A stretch of 64,000 bases of DNA from Ruminococcaceae bacterium KH2T8 (GTDB taxonomy: Bacteria; Bacillota; Clostridia; Saccharofermentanales; Saccharofermentanaceae), in contig FOIY01000003.1 of NCBI GenBank assembly GCA_900111435.1, positions 276,201 through 340,200 on the forward strand. The letters are read 5' to 3'. Within the stretch, counting starts at the first letter, position 1; every line of letters starts with the position of its first letter. The notes below the pieces were generated by a model. The model saw nothing but the letters and a program-made list of their open reading frames with translations, was not told the DNA's origin and ran no database searches. Below, piece after piece: positions 7,569 through 17,155 of the stretch. Position numbers and translations under genes: made by a program.

Positions 7569-8095
7569 CACGAAAGCCCCTTCCTCTCCTTATAGTAATA
7601 AGCGCCATCCCTGAACTCCAGGTAATCTGTAGTAGTCATGTTGATAAGATCAACGGGCATGTTCTCGGGAGTAGACATATACCAGTAGTAGTGATCCCCG
7701 AGGATCAGATAATCGTTCTTGTGGCCGTAGAAATACCCCACGACCGAGTTCGCTCTCATGGTGGCAACGAATCTCTCGTATAGGAGCTTATCTTCCTCGA
7801 CGAGCCATCTCTTTATGCAGTACTCGTGAGGAGCCGTCTTGGCATAAGTAGACGCGAACTTCCAGTAATGGCTTTCGGCATATTTCTTCGCTTCTTCCAA
7901 TGTAAAAGGCACAGCAGCCTCTTCCCTTGATCTCTCCGCTTCGTAAGCCGCAAGCCTGGCCTCAGCCTCCTCACGGGTATCTGTGATCACAGGATCAAAG
8001 TTATCCGTAAAGAGATTATTCTCGCCACCGTCATCGTAAAGCGCGTATCGTACGACACCGTTCTCTTCGTAAGTTGAAACATATATCCTGCTCAT
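7568..8095 (-). CDS. Hypothetical protein, coupled to zinc-ribbon gene
   Basis: Start at the ATG at 8095 (MSRIYVSTYEE), directly after GGGGAGGTG; the longer frame upstream lacks support. About 175 residues, soluble, rich in Tyr, Glu and Asp. It has a beta-rich first third (YVSTYEENGVVRYALYDDGG), a helical middle (EEAEARLAAYEAERSREEA) and an aromatic C-terminal third (YYWYMSTPENMP). No signal peptide or known catalytic motif is seen and I do not recognise the family. The overlap with the zinc-ribbon gene suggests the two products work together. Confidence 0.6.
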   Translation of the reverse strand: MSRIYVSTYEENGVVRYALYDDGGENNLFTDNFDPVITDTREEAEARLAAYEAERSREEAAVPFTLEEAKKYAESHYWKFASTYAKTAPHEYCIKRWLVEEDKLLYERFVATMRANSVVGYFYGHKNDYLILGDHYYWYMSTPENMPVDLINMTTTDYLEFRDGAYYYKERKGLS

Positions 8096-8186
8096 AGTCG
8101 CACCTCCCCTCACCTTTATTATACGAATCAGAGGTGACATTAATGGGACTTTTCCGCGAATTCGGCAAGTTTTCAAGGCGAGATCT

Positions 8187-8795
8187 TCACCCCTTCAAAA
8201 GCCACGAGAAGCCCGCCGCCAGTCTTCGGCAAGGCTCCGTGAAGTGATTACCCTTATTCCACTCGAGAATGCCCCTAGAAGCCACGTGAGAATAGCAGGC
8301 GTTAATTGAGTCGCCCACGGTAGCCATAACGGGATTACGCGTACGACTCTCGCGGTCACCGAGACTTAAATAGACACGCGAAGCAAGAACGTCCGAAGAG
8401 CAAAAGTATTCGGCGAACCCCGGGTACCACACCGAAGGAGATACACCGGCCACGCCCGTAAATACGTGAGTCTGACACGACGCCCATAACGCAAACAAAC
8501 CTGCCAGAGAATACCCGCCTAAGTAGTACCGCTTGGACGGATCTACAGGAAGCGCGGACAACAAAACCTCCAACGTCTCGAAAGCCAAACCCTCAAAAGC
8601 AGTCTTCCCGACATCAGCCGCCCAGGGCGAAAGACACGAGTTCCAATCCGGGACTACGAACACTAAGGCGCCAAAAGGAGCATCAGCCGAGATCAGAGAT
8701 ATCGTCTCCTCGAGCCTCTCCCTCTCATGCGCGCCCGCCATCCACACCAGGACGTCAGGAGCATTAAGATCACCGAACTCAAGTCTCTCGAGCAT
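8187..8795 (-). CDS. Alpha/beta hydrolase, putative esterase
   Basis: 202 residues. GGYSLAGLFAL (about 90-100) is the nucleophile elbow G-x-S-x-x-G; HVFTGVAGVSPSVWYPG and SLGDRESRTRN resemble the middle of esterase D/Fes-like enzymes, where the acidic residue follows; a late histidine in GNHFTEP completes a Ser-Asp/Glu-His triad. The protein lacks a signal peptide and is a little short for the family. It starts 4 bp after the stop of the membrane protein gene, so they form one operon. The substrate is probably a small ester. Confidence 0.75.
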   Translation of the reverse strand: MLERLEFGDLNAPDVLVWMAGAHERERLEETISLISADAPFGALVFVVPDWNSCLSPWAADVGKTAFEGLAFETLEVLLSALPVDPSKRYYLGGYSLAGLFALWASCQTHVFTGVAGVSPSVWYPGFAEYFCSSDVLASRVYLSLGDRESRTRNPVMATVGDSINACYSHVASRGILEWNKGNHFTEPCRRLAAGFSWLLKG

Positions 8796-8799
8796 AAGA

Positions 8800-10149
8800 T
8801 CAGACTCTCACAAAAACATTATTGCCGTTCTTATCGAGCGTGACCATAGTACCCGACATCCCCTCAAAGTATGTCTTATACTGCGAAGCCGTGATCTTGA
8901 TCTCATAAGTATCGGATCCGACCTTTACTACGCATGAGCAGATCTTGATAAGGAAGAACGGATATATGTAACGTGTGTTTTGATTCTTGCTTATGAGCAC
9001 GGCGTCCATCGCCCTGCAATTGCCCTTCTTTATCGCAAGGCATGTATCGATTAGACCTTTGTTTAAAAGGAATATCATGAACAGGTTAAAGAGCAGTAGG
9101 AAAAAGCTCAAGATAACCCTTATACCCGTGCCAAAATAGGCCAGAGGGAACGCAGCCAACATATTGGGGACGAACTGAAGCGCCAAGTAAAGCGTCGCGA
9201 TCTTCCTGCCTTCAGAAGACTCATGCATATGAACAGGTATCTGAGCTGCCATGCATGCCATGAGGATCATCAGATAAGGCGCAATGACCACCTTGCCGTA
9301 TATACTTTCCTCAAAGCCAGCGGCAGACCCGAGGAGCAGCCACAGACCGCCGATCAGGAATAATCCTGCACTTATCGAAAACAAAACTACATTCAAAAGA
9401 TGCGCACGAAAGTAAGCCGTGGCCAGATCATCGGAACTCGCGGTACTGACCGTAGCACGCGAAGAGGCATCGGATACTACGGAAGCAGAAGGCGCACCGA
9501 AGAACTGCCCCTGAGGCATAGGCGCATCGTAACTTCGATCTTCAGTGGCCACAGAAGCCTCATCAGCTATAACTTCTCTTCTAGGAACAACCAGACCGGC
9601 GGATTTAGGATCCGTATCTGCTGTAAACCAATAAGGGCTCGCCAGAAGTCCCGTACCCTCATCTTCTACCATCGTGAACCAACCGGTTATTCCGACACCG
9701 GCCTTATCGTAAAAGCCCTTCTCTACCTCGACCGTTGCCGTAGCATCAGAAGTAGTAGATACGATCTCGATCACGAACTTATTCTTGACAAGGCTCTTAT
9801 CCATCTTCCTGTTCATTATCCTTATGTGAGCTACGCGGATCCTGCCCTCTCTGCTCTTGAGCTGATACCTGCGGGATCTGATCATCGCACTAACGATCAC
9901 AGGCACGAGAATAGGCGGCGTCAAAAGAAACAGCACCATACGAAGATCATCGGAAAGCTTACCGTCGATAAGAGCAGTTACTCCCCAAACAAATGCGATC
10001 ACCATCATGACCGTAAGAAAGATACCTGCAAAGATTCCCTTCTTACTGTCCTCATCTACGATCTTAGAAAGCTTATCGCGTGTGCTCAGATCCACATTAT
10101 CCCAGAAATCATCTCCATACGGAGAATAAAAAGTCGATTTATCGTTCAT
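8800..10149 (-). CDS. Multi-pass membrane protein, unknown function
   Basis: 449 residues. A soluble N-terminus (FYSPYGDDFWDNVD, then KIVDEDSKKGIFAG) precedes two hydrophobic segments (about 40-90), a beta-rich soluble domain (about 105-190), a Ser/Ala/Thr linker, four further hydrophobic segments (about 240-370) and a C-terminal soluble tail. The N-terminal 60 residues are clearly related to the protein at 29153-29788, and the two genes share almost the same upstream sequence, so they are paralogues that later diverged or were recombined. Nothing points to transport or catalysis. It is the first gene of a unit with the esterase. Confidence 0.65.
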   Translation of the reverse strand: MNDKSTFYSPYGDDFWDNVDLSTRDKLSKIVDEDSKKGIFAGIFLTVMMVIAFVWGVTALIDGKLSDDLRMVLFLLTPPILVPVIVSAMIRSRRYQLKSREGRIRVAHIRIMNRKMDKSLVKNKFVIEIVSTTSDATATVEVEKGFYDKAGVGITGWFTMVEDEGTGLLASPYWFTADTDPKSAGLVVPRREVIADEASVATEDRSYDAPMPQGQFFGAPSASVVSDASSRATVSTASSDDLATAYFRAHLLNVVLFSISAGLFLIGGLWLLLGSAAGFEESIYGKVVIAPYLMILMACMAAQIPVHMHESSEGRKIATLYLALQFVPNMLAAFPLAYFGTGIRVILSFFLLLFNLFMIFLLNKGLIDTCLAIKKGNCRAMDAVLISKNQNTRYIYPFFLIKICSCVVKVGSDTYEIKITASQYKTYFEGMSGTMVTLDKNGNNVFVRV

Positions 10150-10190
10150 ACATAACCCCTCTACTTAACACTTATTAAGTCAGATAAGTT
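10150..10190 (-). promoter_or_regulatory. Shared upstream sequence of membrane paralogues
   Basis: About 40 bp directly upstream of this gene (with the core CTACTTAACACTTATTAA) match the sequence upstream of the related gene at 29788 almost base for base. Both genes therefore probably have the same promoter and regulator. A -10/-35 pair cannot be fixed with certainty. Confidence 0.5.
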
Positions 10191-10232
10191 TATACACTAT
10201 AGAGGGGGATGTTACAACCTATCAACCCCTTC

Positions 10233-11186
10233 TTATTTCTCAGTAGCGATCTTAGCAGCTAAAGCAAAAGTATTAGCTATATCAGTTAACTTCGAGATAC
10301 GGTCAAAGCATATCTCAACATCTGCTTCGCTACTTGATTCAAAAGGAAGTTCCATATTAAGCGGAGGTACATCAAAGCGTATTACTCCTGCTTTACCTGT
10401 TATCTCTGCTCTTACATCCTCATGGTCATGCTCTCTAAGCCACTCAACAACAAGACCTAATTCAGCCATCTTTTGGGCTGCCCCCGGAAATGTCAGATCT
10501 ACTTTTCCTTCCTGGATCTTATGGTAGATATATGCTTCACCGAGCCTTGTACCATAATGAGCCCAATATCCGTTAGAGTCAGGCTTATTCCTCAGATCCA
10601 GATCCTTATAAAACGAATTCTTATATTCAATATACTTACGAAAGAACGCATTAGCCTTCTCATTAAGAGTTACATGCCGGGGACTCTTGCTTTTACATAT
10701 AGCCTGATCGATTAATTGGTAGTACGCACTGTAAAGTAAAGAGTCATTTCCACTCAGATAATCTCGAATGCATTCATAAGACACCATATAGGGATACTTA
10801 TTGGCGACCTTATCTTCGTCATAGTACTTCTGAGTGCATACGATAAAACTATAGAACACATCGTACTCACCTTTAGTTACTGCTTTCTTCCCCCTCTTGA
10901 TATACCTTTCAGGCTGTTCCGGCATTGCTATTGCATCTATCTTATCTTCAATAAGCAACGCGATCTTTTTGTCAACTACAGACAACAGAACAACGATATC
11001 CGATTCACCCAACTTCGGATCGGTCTTAGACAGTTCAACACTTTCAACTTTTGCAGAAGGATCATCTATTCCAACCTTATCAAGGAACAGTTTCACAAAT
11101 CCCTCATCTGACGAAAAGAGCTGCAGGAACATCAGATCCATATCGTGTTCAGAAACATTATTGTAGTTACAAATAACGTTATTCAT
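10233..11186 (-). CDS. PD-(D/E)XK nuclease superfamily protein
   Basis: 317 residues. GESDIVVLL followed by ALLIEDKID gives the nuclease core: Asp63, Glu80 and Lys82 (E-x-K), with a helix containing Gln90 (MPEQPERY) after it. The rest is helical and ends with a small basic/acidic domain; no DNA-binding domain is recognised. This type of lone PDDEXK protein is common in defence islands, and I take it as a DNA nuclease of unknown target. It is the last gene of the minus-strand island and starts 12 bp after the stop of the DUF262/DUF1524 gene, so it is likely part of that operon. Codon use is A+T-rich like its upstream neighbours. Confidence 0.75.
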   Translation of the reverse strand: MNNVICNYNNVSEHDMDLMFLQLFSSDEGFVKLFLDKVGIDDPSAKVESVELSKTDPKLGESDIVVLLSVVDKKIALLIEDKIDAIAMPEQPERYIKRGKKAVTKGEYDVFYSFIVCTQKYYDEDKVANKYPYMVSYECIRDYLSGNDSLLYSAYYQLIDQAICKSKSPRHVTLNEKANAFFRKYIEYKNSFYKDLDLRNKPDSNGYWAHYGTRLGEAYIYHKIQEGKVDLTFPGAAQKMAELGLVVEWLREHDHEDVRAEITGKAGVIRFDVPPLNMELPFESSSEADVEICFDRISKLTDIANTFALAAKIATEK

Positions 11187-11197
11187 TAGTTGCTACC

Positions 11198-13654
11198 TCA
11201 ATTGCTATTAACCTTAGAAACAAGCTCATCCTGATAAGACATTAAACTCTCATAAAGATCATCCATGTAACCTCTGACAGTTTCCTTACTATCCTTATCC
11301 GTAAGCTTGATCCTATCAGTTGAGAACACCGTCCACTTCTGCCAAATCTTCTCTTTGTTCGAAGACGGGAATAAGCTCTCTATCTTGTCGCAAGTCATCC
11401 TTTGCTCAGGAGTCAATGCCACACCGCTAACAGTAAGCTTCATGTAGATACGGCTGTTCTGAAGATTTACTATCTCATAGAAATATTGATTTCTGGTTTT
11501 CCATCTGCTATCAGCATTTTCATTATCAGGAAGCAACTCAGACACCAAAGATGTCGTAAACCTTACATACTTCTTTCCGCACTTATTCAAAGCAAGAGTA
11601 AACTCACCATCAGATGCTTTTTCCTTCGCCCAATCAAGCATAACCTTGGACACATCGAATGTAACTCCTCTACCAAGATCCTCTCCACTTACATCTTCCT
11701 CATCAGGGAATACAACCAGAGAATCAACACCGCATGCATCCATCAGGATTTTAAGCATTTCCTGCTCATGTCGCTTATATGCAACTTTACGCCAATAGTA
11801 ACTGGCACAAAGACCATCATTAGCTTCGGTCAATTCGCTCATCAGACGAAGCTTTATGCTTCCGTTAGCGATCATCTTTTGGAATGTACTCTTCTTAGCT
11901 TCAGGTGACATATTCGAGAACTTCGAATTGATATTACGCTGAATAATGCAGAGATTACCGAACTGATCAACACCATCCTTCCATGGCTCGAATGTTCCTT
12001 CAGACGGATGCTGCGGATACCAGTGCTCTACAGAATTCCTAAACTCAAATTCGAAGTCCGAATACTTTGAAGGCTCCCGCTTCCATAAAAGATAATCCAG
12101 ATAGTTAAATACAATATTAGGGGCATTAACACCCATGCCAAACGCACCGTCGCCACACACGTCAAAGAAGTTCTCTTTGACTGCAGCTTGAGCGATCGAC
12201 TCGGCATATTCATAAAGCAGAGCCATATCACCGTTCTTTGTTCGAATACAATCATCTTCCGACATCCATATCAGGAGCTTGGTGATCCAGTGCATTACTT
12301 TTGGGGAAGTATAAGACACACGAAGAGCTGACTGTATCATCACATTATGCTTGGCTCTCCACTCATTAGTAGTATCCCATTCACCTTTTCTCGTAAAAGG
12401 TGAATTTTTGTAATAAGGCTTCTTACTTCCTCTCTGTCCTGAAACGCGAAGAGTCTTAATACTCCACTTACCATCAACGTTATCGTTAGCGTATTCAGTC
12501 TTAACAATATACTTATCGAACAGATACCTAGTCCTAAGAAGACACATCACGAATCTCTTAGCAAATAGAGCTTTATCCTCAGAGATCTTCTTCCCGTCCA
12601 TCACGCCGTGATCGATAACATATCTATAGATATCGATGAGTTTTTTATCATCCATAAGCTCAGGAACGATCGCCGACAAACCATCTTCATGAGTTATCCC
12701 ATTAATTGCAATGAACACCTTAAGCGTATGTATCAAGAAGAATGGAAACTTGATAATACTCTCAAATCTGACTCTTACATCATCGTCGTTATAACCGTCT
12801 TCTTCATTCTCGACATAATCGTTACCGATAATATCAGTAATCTTATGTCCGACCCCGGTATTACCCTCGGAAGCTATGTCAGTTATATACTTATCCCAGC
12901 TATCAGCCGGCAGTTCATTCCAGTCCCCACTGAATATACTCTCTCTGACTACATTCCACTTACTGATAAAATGCATCTGAACATATCCGTTCATATCACT
13001 ACACGGATCCCAGATCTTCGCGAACACTTCCTGCGATACCGGATCTTCCTGCAGATAACCCATGAGCATGGCCTTAAGAATATCGTGTTGCTCGAGCTGT
13101 TCACCACGAGTATTCATTATCTCAAAATACCTGTTAAGGTCGGTATTCTCAGGAACTTCGATTCTATAGACAATAACCTTCTTCAATTTACGAATAAGAT
13201 CATCCTTATCAATATCAGCTCGCTGAAGTTCTTCCTTAAGTATCTTTATTCCCTGCCATATACCGGGTTCTATGCTGTCTGAATCAAGTGCACCCAAATC
13301 ATCATCAATGATCGATCTGATATGCTTAAGCGCAAAATTCGACTTCTCACGGCATGCAAAGGTTAAGGTCTCTTTTGTAGCAATCCCCAAACAATTCAAA
13401 AGAAGGAATAATGATGTCAATCTCTGCTGACCATCTACTACTTCATAGTACTTATCCGTCTTATAAACGATGAGCGATCCGATATAGTAATTCGCATCTT
13501 CACGCACATCAGATATATCTTCAACAAGCTGCATAAGCTCTTTATCTTTCCATGCATATGCTCGCTGATACAAAGGAATGGAATACTTAATTTCCGTATC
13601 GAATATATTACCCGCTTCATCCAAGATATGGAGTTCACTTATAAGGTTACTCAT
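11198..13654 (-). CDS. DUF262 + DUF1524 protein (GmrSD-like type IV restriction enzyme)
   Basis: 818 residues. The N-terminal DUF262 domain (ParB/Srx-like NTPase) shows IPLYQRAYAW at about 25-35, VVDGQQRLTSL at about 72-82 and MNTRGEQLEQHDILKA further on. DUF1524, an HNH-type nuclease, is marked by HWYPQHP at about 543 and FGNLCIIQRNINSKFSNM some 20 residues later. About 200 further residues follow and are not recognised. In GmrSD-type enzymes the DUF262 part hydrolyses nucleotide and the DUF1524 part cuts modified phage DNA. The start overlaps the stop of a second DUF262 gene (ATGA), so the two are translationally coupled. Length is above the common 550-700. Confidence 0.88.
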   Translation of the reverse strand: MSNLISELHILDEAGNIFDTEIKYSIPLYQRAYAWKDKELMQLVEDISDVREDANYYIGSLIVYKTDKYYEVVDGQQRLTSLFLLLNCLGIATKETLTFACREKSNFALKHIRSIIDDDLGALDSDSIEPGIWQGIKILKEELQRADIDKDDLIRKLKKVIVYRIEVPENTDLNRYFEIMNTRGEQLEQHDILKAMLMGYLQEDPVSQEVFAKIWDPCSDMNGYVQMHFISKWNVVRESIFSGDWNELPADSWDKYITDIASEGNTGVGHKITDIIGNDYVENEEDGYNDDDVRVRFESIIKFPFFLIHTLKVFIAINGITHEDGLSAIVPELMDDKKLIDIYRYVIDHGVMDGKKISEDKALFAKRFVMCLLRTRYLFDKYIVKTEYANDNVDGKWSIKTLRVSGQRGSKKPYYKNSPFTRKGEWDTTNEWRAKHNVMIQSALRVSYTSPKVMHWITKLLIWMSEDDCIRTKNGDMALLYEYAESIAQAAVKENFFDVCGDGAFGMGVNAPNIVFNYLDYLLWKREPSKYSDFEFEFRNSVEHWYPQHPSEGTFEPWKDGVDQFGNLCIIQRNINSKFSNMSPEAKKSTFQKMIANGSIKLRLMSELTEANDGLCASYYWRKVAYKRHEQEMLKILMDACGVDSLVVFPDEEDVSGEDLGRGVTFDVSKVMLDWAKEKASDGEFTLALNKCGKKYVRFTTSLVSELLPDNENADSRWKTRNQYFYEIVNLQNSRIYMKLTVSGVALTPEQRMTCDKIESLFPSSNKEKIWQKWTVFSTDRIKLTDKDSKETVRGYMDDLYESLMSYQDELVSKVNSN

Positions 13655-14931
13655 ACTGTGTCCTCCTTTATTCCGTTCATAGATTTCAATTGATCATACA
13701 AGTGATCCCACTTTGGATTTGCTGCCGAATCACTATTACGTTTAACCTTGATCTGAAGGCCGCAGATCTCATTATGTTTTCTTGCAAAACTGATCTTTGA
13801 AAATATCGGGATCTTATTCGTATAATTGGAAGTAGGATCACCGCCTATAGCATATTTATTGATGCTGTCATAGCTCAGATTATACAGATCAACCCTTACC
13901 ATAAAAGCCCAGGTAAACAGTTTCTTCACTGCCATCTCATCGAAGTTATGGAACTTATCGTAATACATGAGAAGAGCACACTTGAACAGGTTAACTGTAT
14001 ATTTAAAACCGGATGATTCAAGGTCACTCTTATTGGTAATAATACCGTTTATCTGATTAAACGCATCGTTATCTGCAAGTTCCTTCTCAATATCTGCAAG
14101 AAGCTTCAGATAATGATCAACCATCTCAAAGAAATCATTACCGGCGACAAATGGTTCCGTTATCTGGAAATAAGGCATTCCTCTGCTGGCTCTTCGAGCA
14201 TATGAGTAGTCAGATCCTTCTTCAACACCCTTATATGCATCAATTTCCTTTGCTGTAAACGACTTACTCTTTATACCTCGAGCCCAATTGGTGATCGGAA
14301 ACAAATAGAAGTCGAACAATTCTCGAATAGCATCGGTACTCTTTGATTCCCATTTTGTAACGGCATGCTCCATCTCATACGGATATCGCTTCATTTCACG
14401 CAGGTGATAAGCCTTTAAGAGATCATGAGGATCGAGTTCCTTACCTCGTGTATTCTGTGAATCGAACAACTGAAAAGCTTCCGATATCTTATCCACGTTG
14501 ATAACTACGACTTCAAGAATATCATCGAACGCTTTGTTGAAGCTATCCTTCAAAGCACTATTGATAGTGAACCACTCCCTAATGTACGTATAGTTATTAC
14601 GTATGTTTATCTGAGCCGTCTTATTATCAAATTCTTCGTCGAGTATGCTACAGTGAAATCTCGGATCTATACACTGCTTTATCAGAGTTAGCGATATAAC
14701 ACGCTGCTGACCATCTACGATCTCATAGACACCAAATGAATTCTCATGAACAATTATCGTTCCAATACGATACTTAAACTCTGTTCTATACTTGTCAGCA
14801 TCACTGATAGCCTTAGATATATCACTCAAAAGATCTTCAATATTCTGGATCTTCCATTTATACGGGCGCTGGTAAGATGGGATCTTAAGTTCCATGGACA
14901 GCAAGTCAGTAATACTTTTTATCTCTGCCAT
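13651..14931 (-). CDS. Stand-alone DUF262 protein
   Basis: Start set at the ATG at 14931 (MAEIKSITDL), preceded by GGAGGG; an upstream in-frame TTG lacks a site. About 426 residues with the DUF262 signature motifs LKIPSYQRPYKW, EIVDGQQRVISL and SQNTRGKELDPHDLLKAYH, but no DUF1524 HNH motif in the C-terminal half. It therefore looks like a regulatory or NTPase subunit to the neighbouring DUF262/DUF1524 protein, whose start codon overlaps its stop. The preceding HNH_2 gene ends 20 bp upstream. Paired DUF262 genes suggest a heteromeric restriction complex. Confidence 0.82.
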   Translation of the reverse strand: MAEIKSITDLLSMELKIPSYQRPYKWKIQNIEDLLSDISKAISDADKYRTEFKYRIGTIIVHENSFGVYEIVDGQQRVISLTLIKQCIDPRFHCSILDEEFDNKTAQINIRNNYTYIREWFTINSALKDSFNKAFDDILEVVVINVDKISEAFQLFDSQNTRGKELDPHDLLKAYHLREMKRYPYEMEHAVTKWESKSTDAIRELFDFYLFPITNWARGIKSKSFTAKEIDAYKGVEEGSDYSYARRASRGMPYFQITEPFVAGNDFFEMVDHYLKLLADIEKELADNDAFNQINGIITNKSDLESSGFKYTVNLFKCALLMYYDKFHNFDEMAVKKLFTWAFMVRVDLYNLSYDSINKYAIGGDPTSNYTNKIPIFSKISFARKHNEICGLQIKVKRNSDSAANPKWDHLYDQLKSMNGIKEDTV

Positions 14932-14951
14932 ATAGCAATAACCCTCCACGA

Positions 14952-17138
14952 TCAATATTCATCAATGAAGATATTCTCTCGATGATATTTCATATATTCA
15001 GTACTCTTATCAGACAAATGAATACTCATACCATCATGAACATTCAGCGATGTTCGATTCTCATCACTCAATGAATCCGATATCAATATTGTCCCGTCAT
15101 CATTAAACGATATGTACCCTTTATCGAACAGACGATCATGATTCGGACACAGTAGGAGTCCGTTATTAACATCTGTTTTCTCCTTCGGCTCGCTCGCAGC
15201 CCAAGGTTTAATATGACTAGCAACTAGCAATCCAAACTCATCGACACCGCACAAACAGCATCTGCCATATCGCCTCAGTAATAAAGATCTGAAAACGCCT
15301 TGGTTCACTCTCGCTTTAACTACTGCGAGTTTTTCATCACCCTCAAGAGAAAGCTCTTTAATTTCGGAATCAATAGAATTTACTTCTTCTCTCAGATTAG
15401 ATTCAATACCATCCCAATCAATTCGTTCAGCCGATATATAGTCAAACAGTTTATAAAGCACTGTCGTATCAGCATTAGGGATTCCACGCAACATAGCATG
15501 ATTAGGACCAAGAATATGTGTATATTCAAACTCACGAACGCCTACTGCATGCATGTACTCATCGCGAGATCCGAGATTATAGGTATATGTGTTCATATCC
15601 ATAACAGCGAATCCAACGCCACGATATTTGAAATGCACCCTGTTCATCCCATCATAACGTTTTGCTTCAAAGCCTTCCGGAAGCAACAGATTGCTGTAAA
15701 AAGATTCTCGTTCAATGGGTTTACTGATACGTTCTTCGTTTCTATCAGTAATTGCCATCGCCTCTTCGCTGTTATTTACAATCGAATTCTTTACTCTGCA
15801 AATCTTCAGAAACTCATTAGCTATATACACGTTATCGACAGAATCAATCTCCAATTTGCAGAGTATATTATCTCCGGAACCACCTTCTTTAATAAAATCG
15901 GGAGATTCGACCACAGTAAACCTAGATCTTTCCAATTCATCTTTTAGCAAATCACAATTTCGGTACACATATAGAAATGATGAACCATCTTTTCTAAAAT
16001 GTATTCTTGCAACTTTTATGCCATTGAACATAAAAGTTTGCTTATCATTCTTCTTATTCCCGAAGCTAATTTGAATATCATCAAGTGATACATTTGCCTC
16101 CAAAGAATCATATATTGTTATGTTGTGTCTCCACATATAATCGAGGAACACCATCAAATAATGATTTGACCACACAGATGTAACAGGATGCTCATCTCTC
16201 CATTTCATCAGAGCCAGATTCTTATCAACAATCAATTTGTAATCATTAGGATTACATTGAATAACTCTACAATAAGAATCAATGGTTTCCTTGGTATACA
16301 CTGGGACAAACATATCCGGGAAATATATAGAAAGAAGCTTCAACATGTAATTAGTGTACAGATAGTATCTTTTCTTATCTGACTCTATTCTTCTTAGCAG
16401 ATCAAGGTCGTCTCTTTTAGCAGCATTCATTAGCAACTGAATACTATTCTTCATCGCAGAAAAGGCCGCCTCATAATCATCATCAAACTCATTCTGAAGG
16501 GTCTTATTTAGAACAATATCTTTACCGCCACGCAAGTAAATTCCGAATATATCATTACGAGCATTTCCCAGATGCCCAATATAATCCAATTCGTTTTTAA
16601 TCCTAGAACAGAAAGATTCATCATATCCCGCACCTGCCGGAGCGATCAAATAGTCATCCAAACTTAACGATCCTATTGAATCAACAGGGTAATCCACAAT
16701 AAAACTCTTTCTTAATCGTTCGGCTGTTCTGTAACGCAACTTAGCATCTTCTTCACTTTCTGAAGACGTGAATGTCGTTATCGCCTCGTCAAGAGTAACC
16801 ATTTTGGATTTTGAAGCATTTGTGGCGACAGGAGACGGAACAATTCCAATTGTTGATGCCTTTTTATCAATATGATCTTCTTCATGATATAGAAATCCTT
16901 CTGAATTCATATTCAGTGCTGACGCTATATCATCCGCCAAATCTTTGTCATATACCTTCAAATATTCTCTTACGCATTGAGGGTACATGAGGGCCTTTTT
17001 AATGCCATCGAATTCAAATTCCATTTGCATAGGATCCTCGGGACTAAATCCAATTACAGTCCCTTCGCCCCAACGAGAATGAAGAACTCTTTTGCTTATG
17101 AGTTTTTCTCCTAGATTGATCAGCTGTATCTTTTCCAT
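14952..17138 (-). CDS. Large protein with C-terminal HNH_2 endonuclease domain
   Basis: 728 residues. The first 60 residues contain VLHSRWGEGTVIGF, similar to the small DUF3553/Tudor-like beta-barrel of some helicases. The middle 500 residues are not recognised and may be a DNA or target recognition region. At about 620-690 is an HNH_2 domain: CCLCGVDEFG, VASHIKPWAA, NNGLLLCPNHDRLFDKGYI, with the histidine of ASHI, the asparagine of NNG and the late histidine as catalytic/metal residues. Only 82 bp separate it from the DUF4011-like remnant upstream, and 20 bp from the DUF262 gene downstream. I infer a restriction-type nuclease working with the DUF262 pair. Confidence 0.75.
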   Translation of the reverse strand: MEKIQLINLGEKLISKRVLHSRWGEGTVIGFSPEDPMQMEFEFDGIKKALMYPQCVREYLKVYDKDLADDIASALNMNSEGFLYHEEDHIDKKASTIGIVPSPVATNASKSKMVTLDEAITTFTSSESEEDAKLRYRTAERLRKSFIVDYPVDSIGSLSLDDYLIAPAGAGYDESFCSRIKNELDYIGHLGNARNDIFGIYLRGGKDIVLNKTLQNEFDDDYEAAFSAMKNSIQLLMNAAKRDDLDLLRRIESDKKRYYLYTNYMLKLLSIYFPDMFVPVYTKETIDSYCRVIQCNPNDYKLIVDKNLALMKWRDEHPVTSVWSNHYLMVFLDYMWRHNITIYDSLEANVSLDDIQISFGNKKNDKQTFMFNGIKVARIHFRKDGSSFLYVYRNCDLLKDELERSRFTVVESPDFIKEGGSGDNILCKLEIDSVDNVYIANEFLKICRVKNSIVNNSEEAMAITDRNEERISKPIERESFYSNLLLPEGFEAKRYDGMNRVHFKYRGVGFAVMDMNTYTYNLGSRDEYMHAVGVREFEYTHILGPNHAMLRGIPNADTTVLYKLFDYISAERIDWDGIESNLREEVNSIDSEIKELSLEGDEKLAVVKARVNQGVFRSLLLRRYGRCCLCGVDEFGLLVASHIKPWAASEPKEKTDVNNGLLLCPNHDRLFDKGYISFNDDGTILISDSLSDENRTSLNVHDGMSIHLSDKSTEYMKYHRENIFIDEY

Positions 17139-17155
17139 AACGAAAACCTCACATC

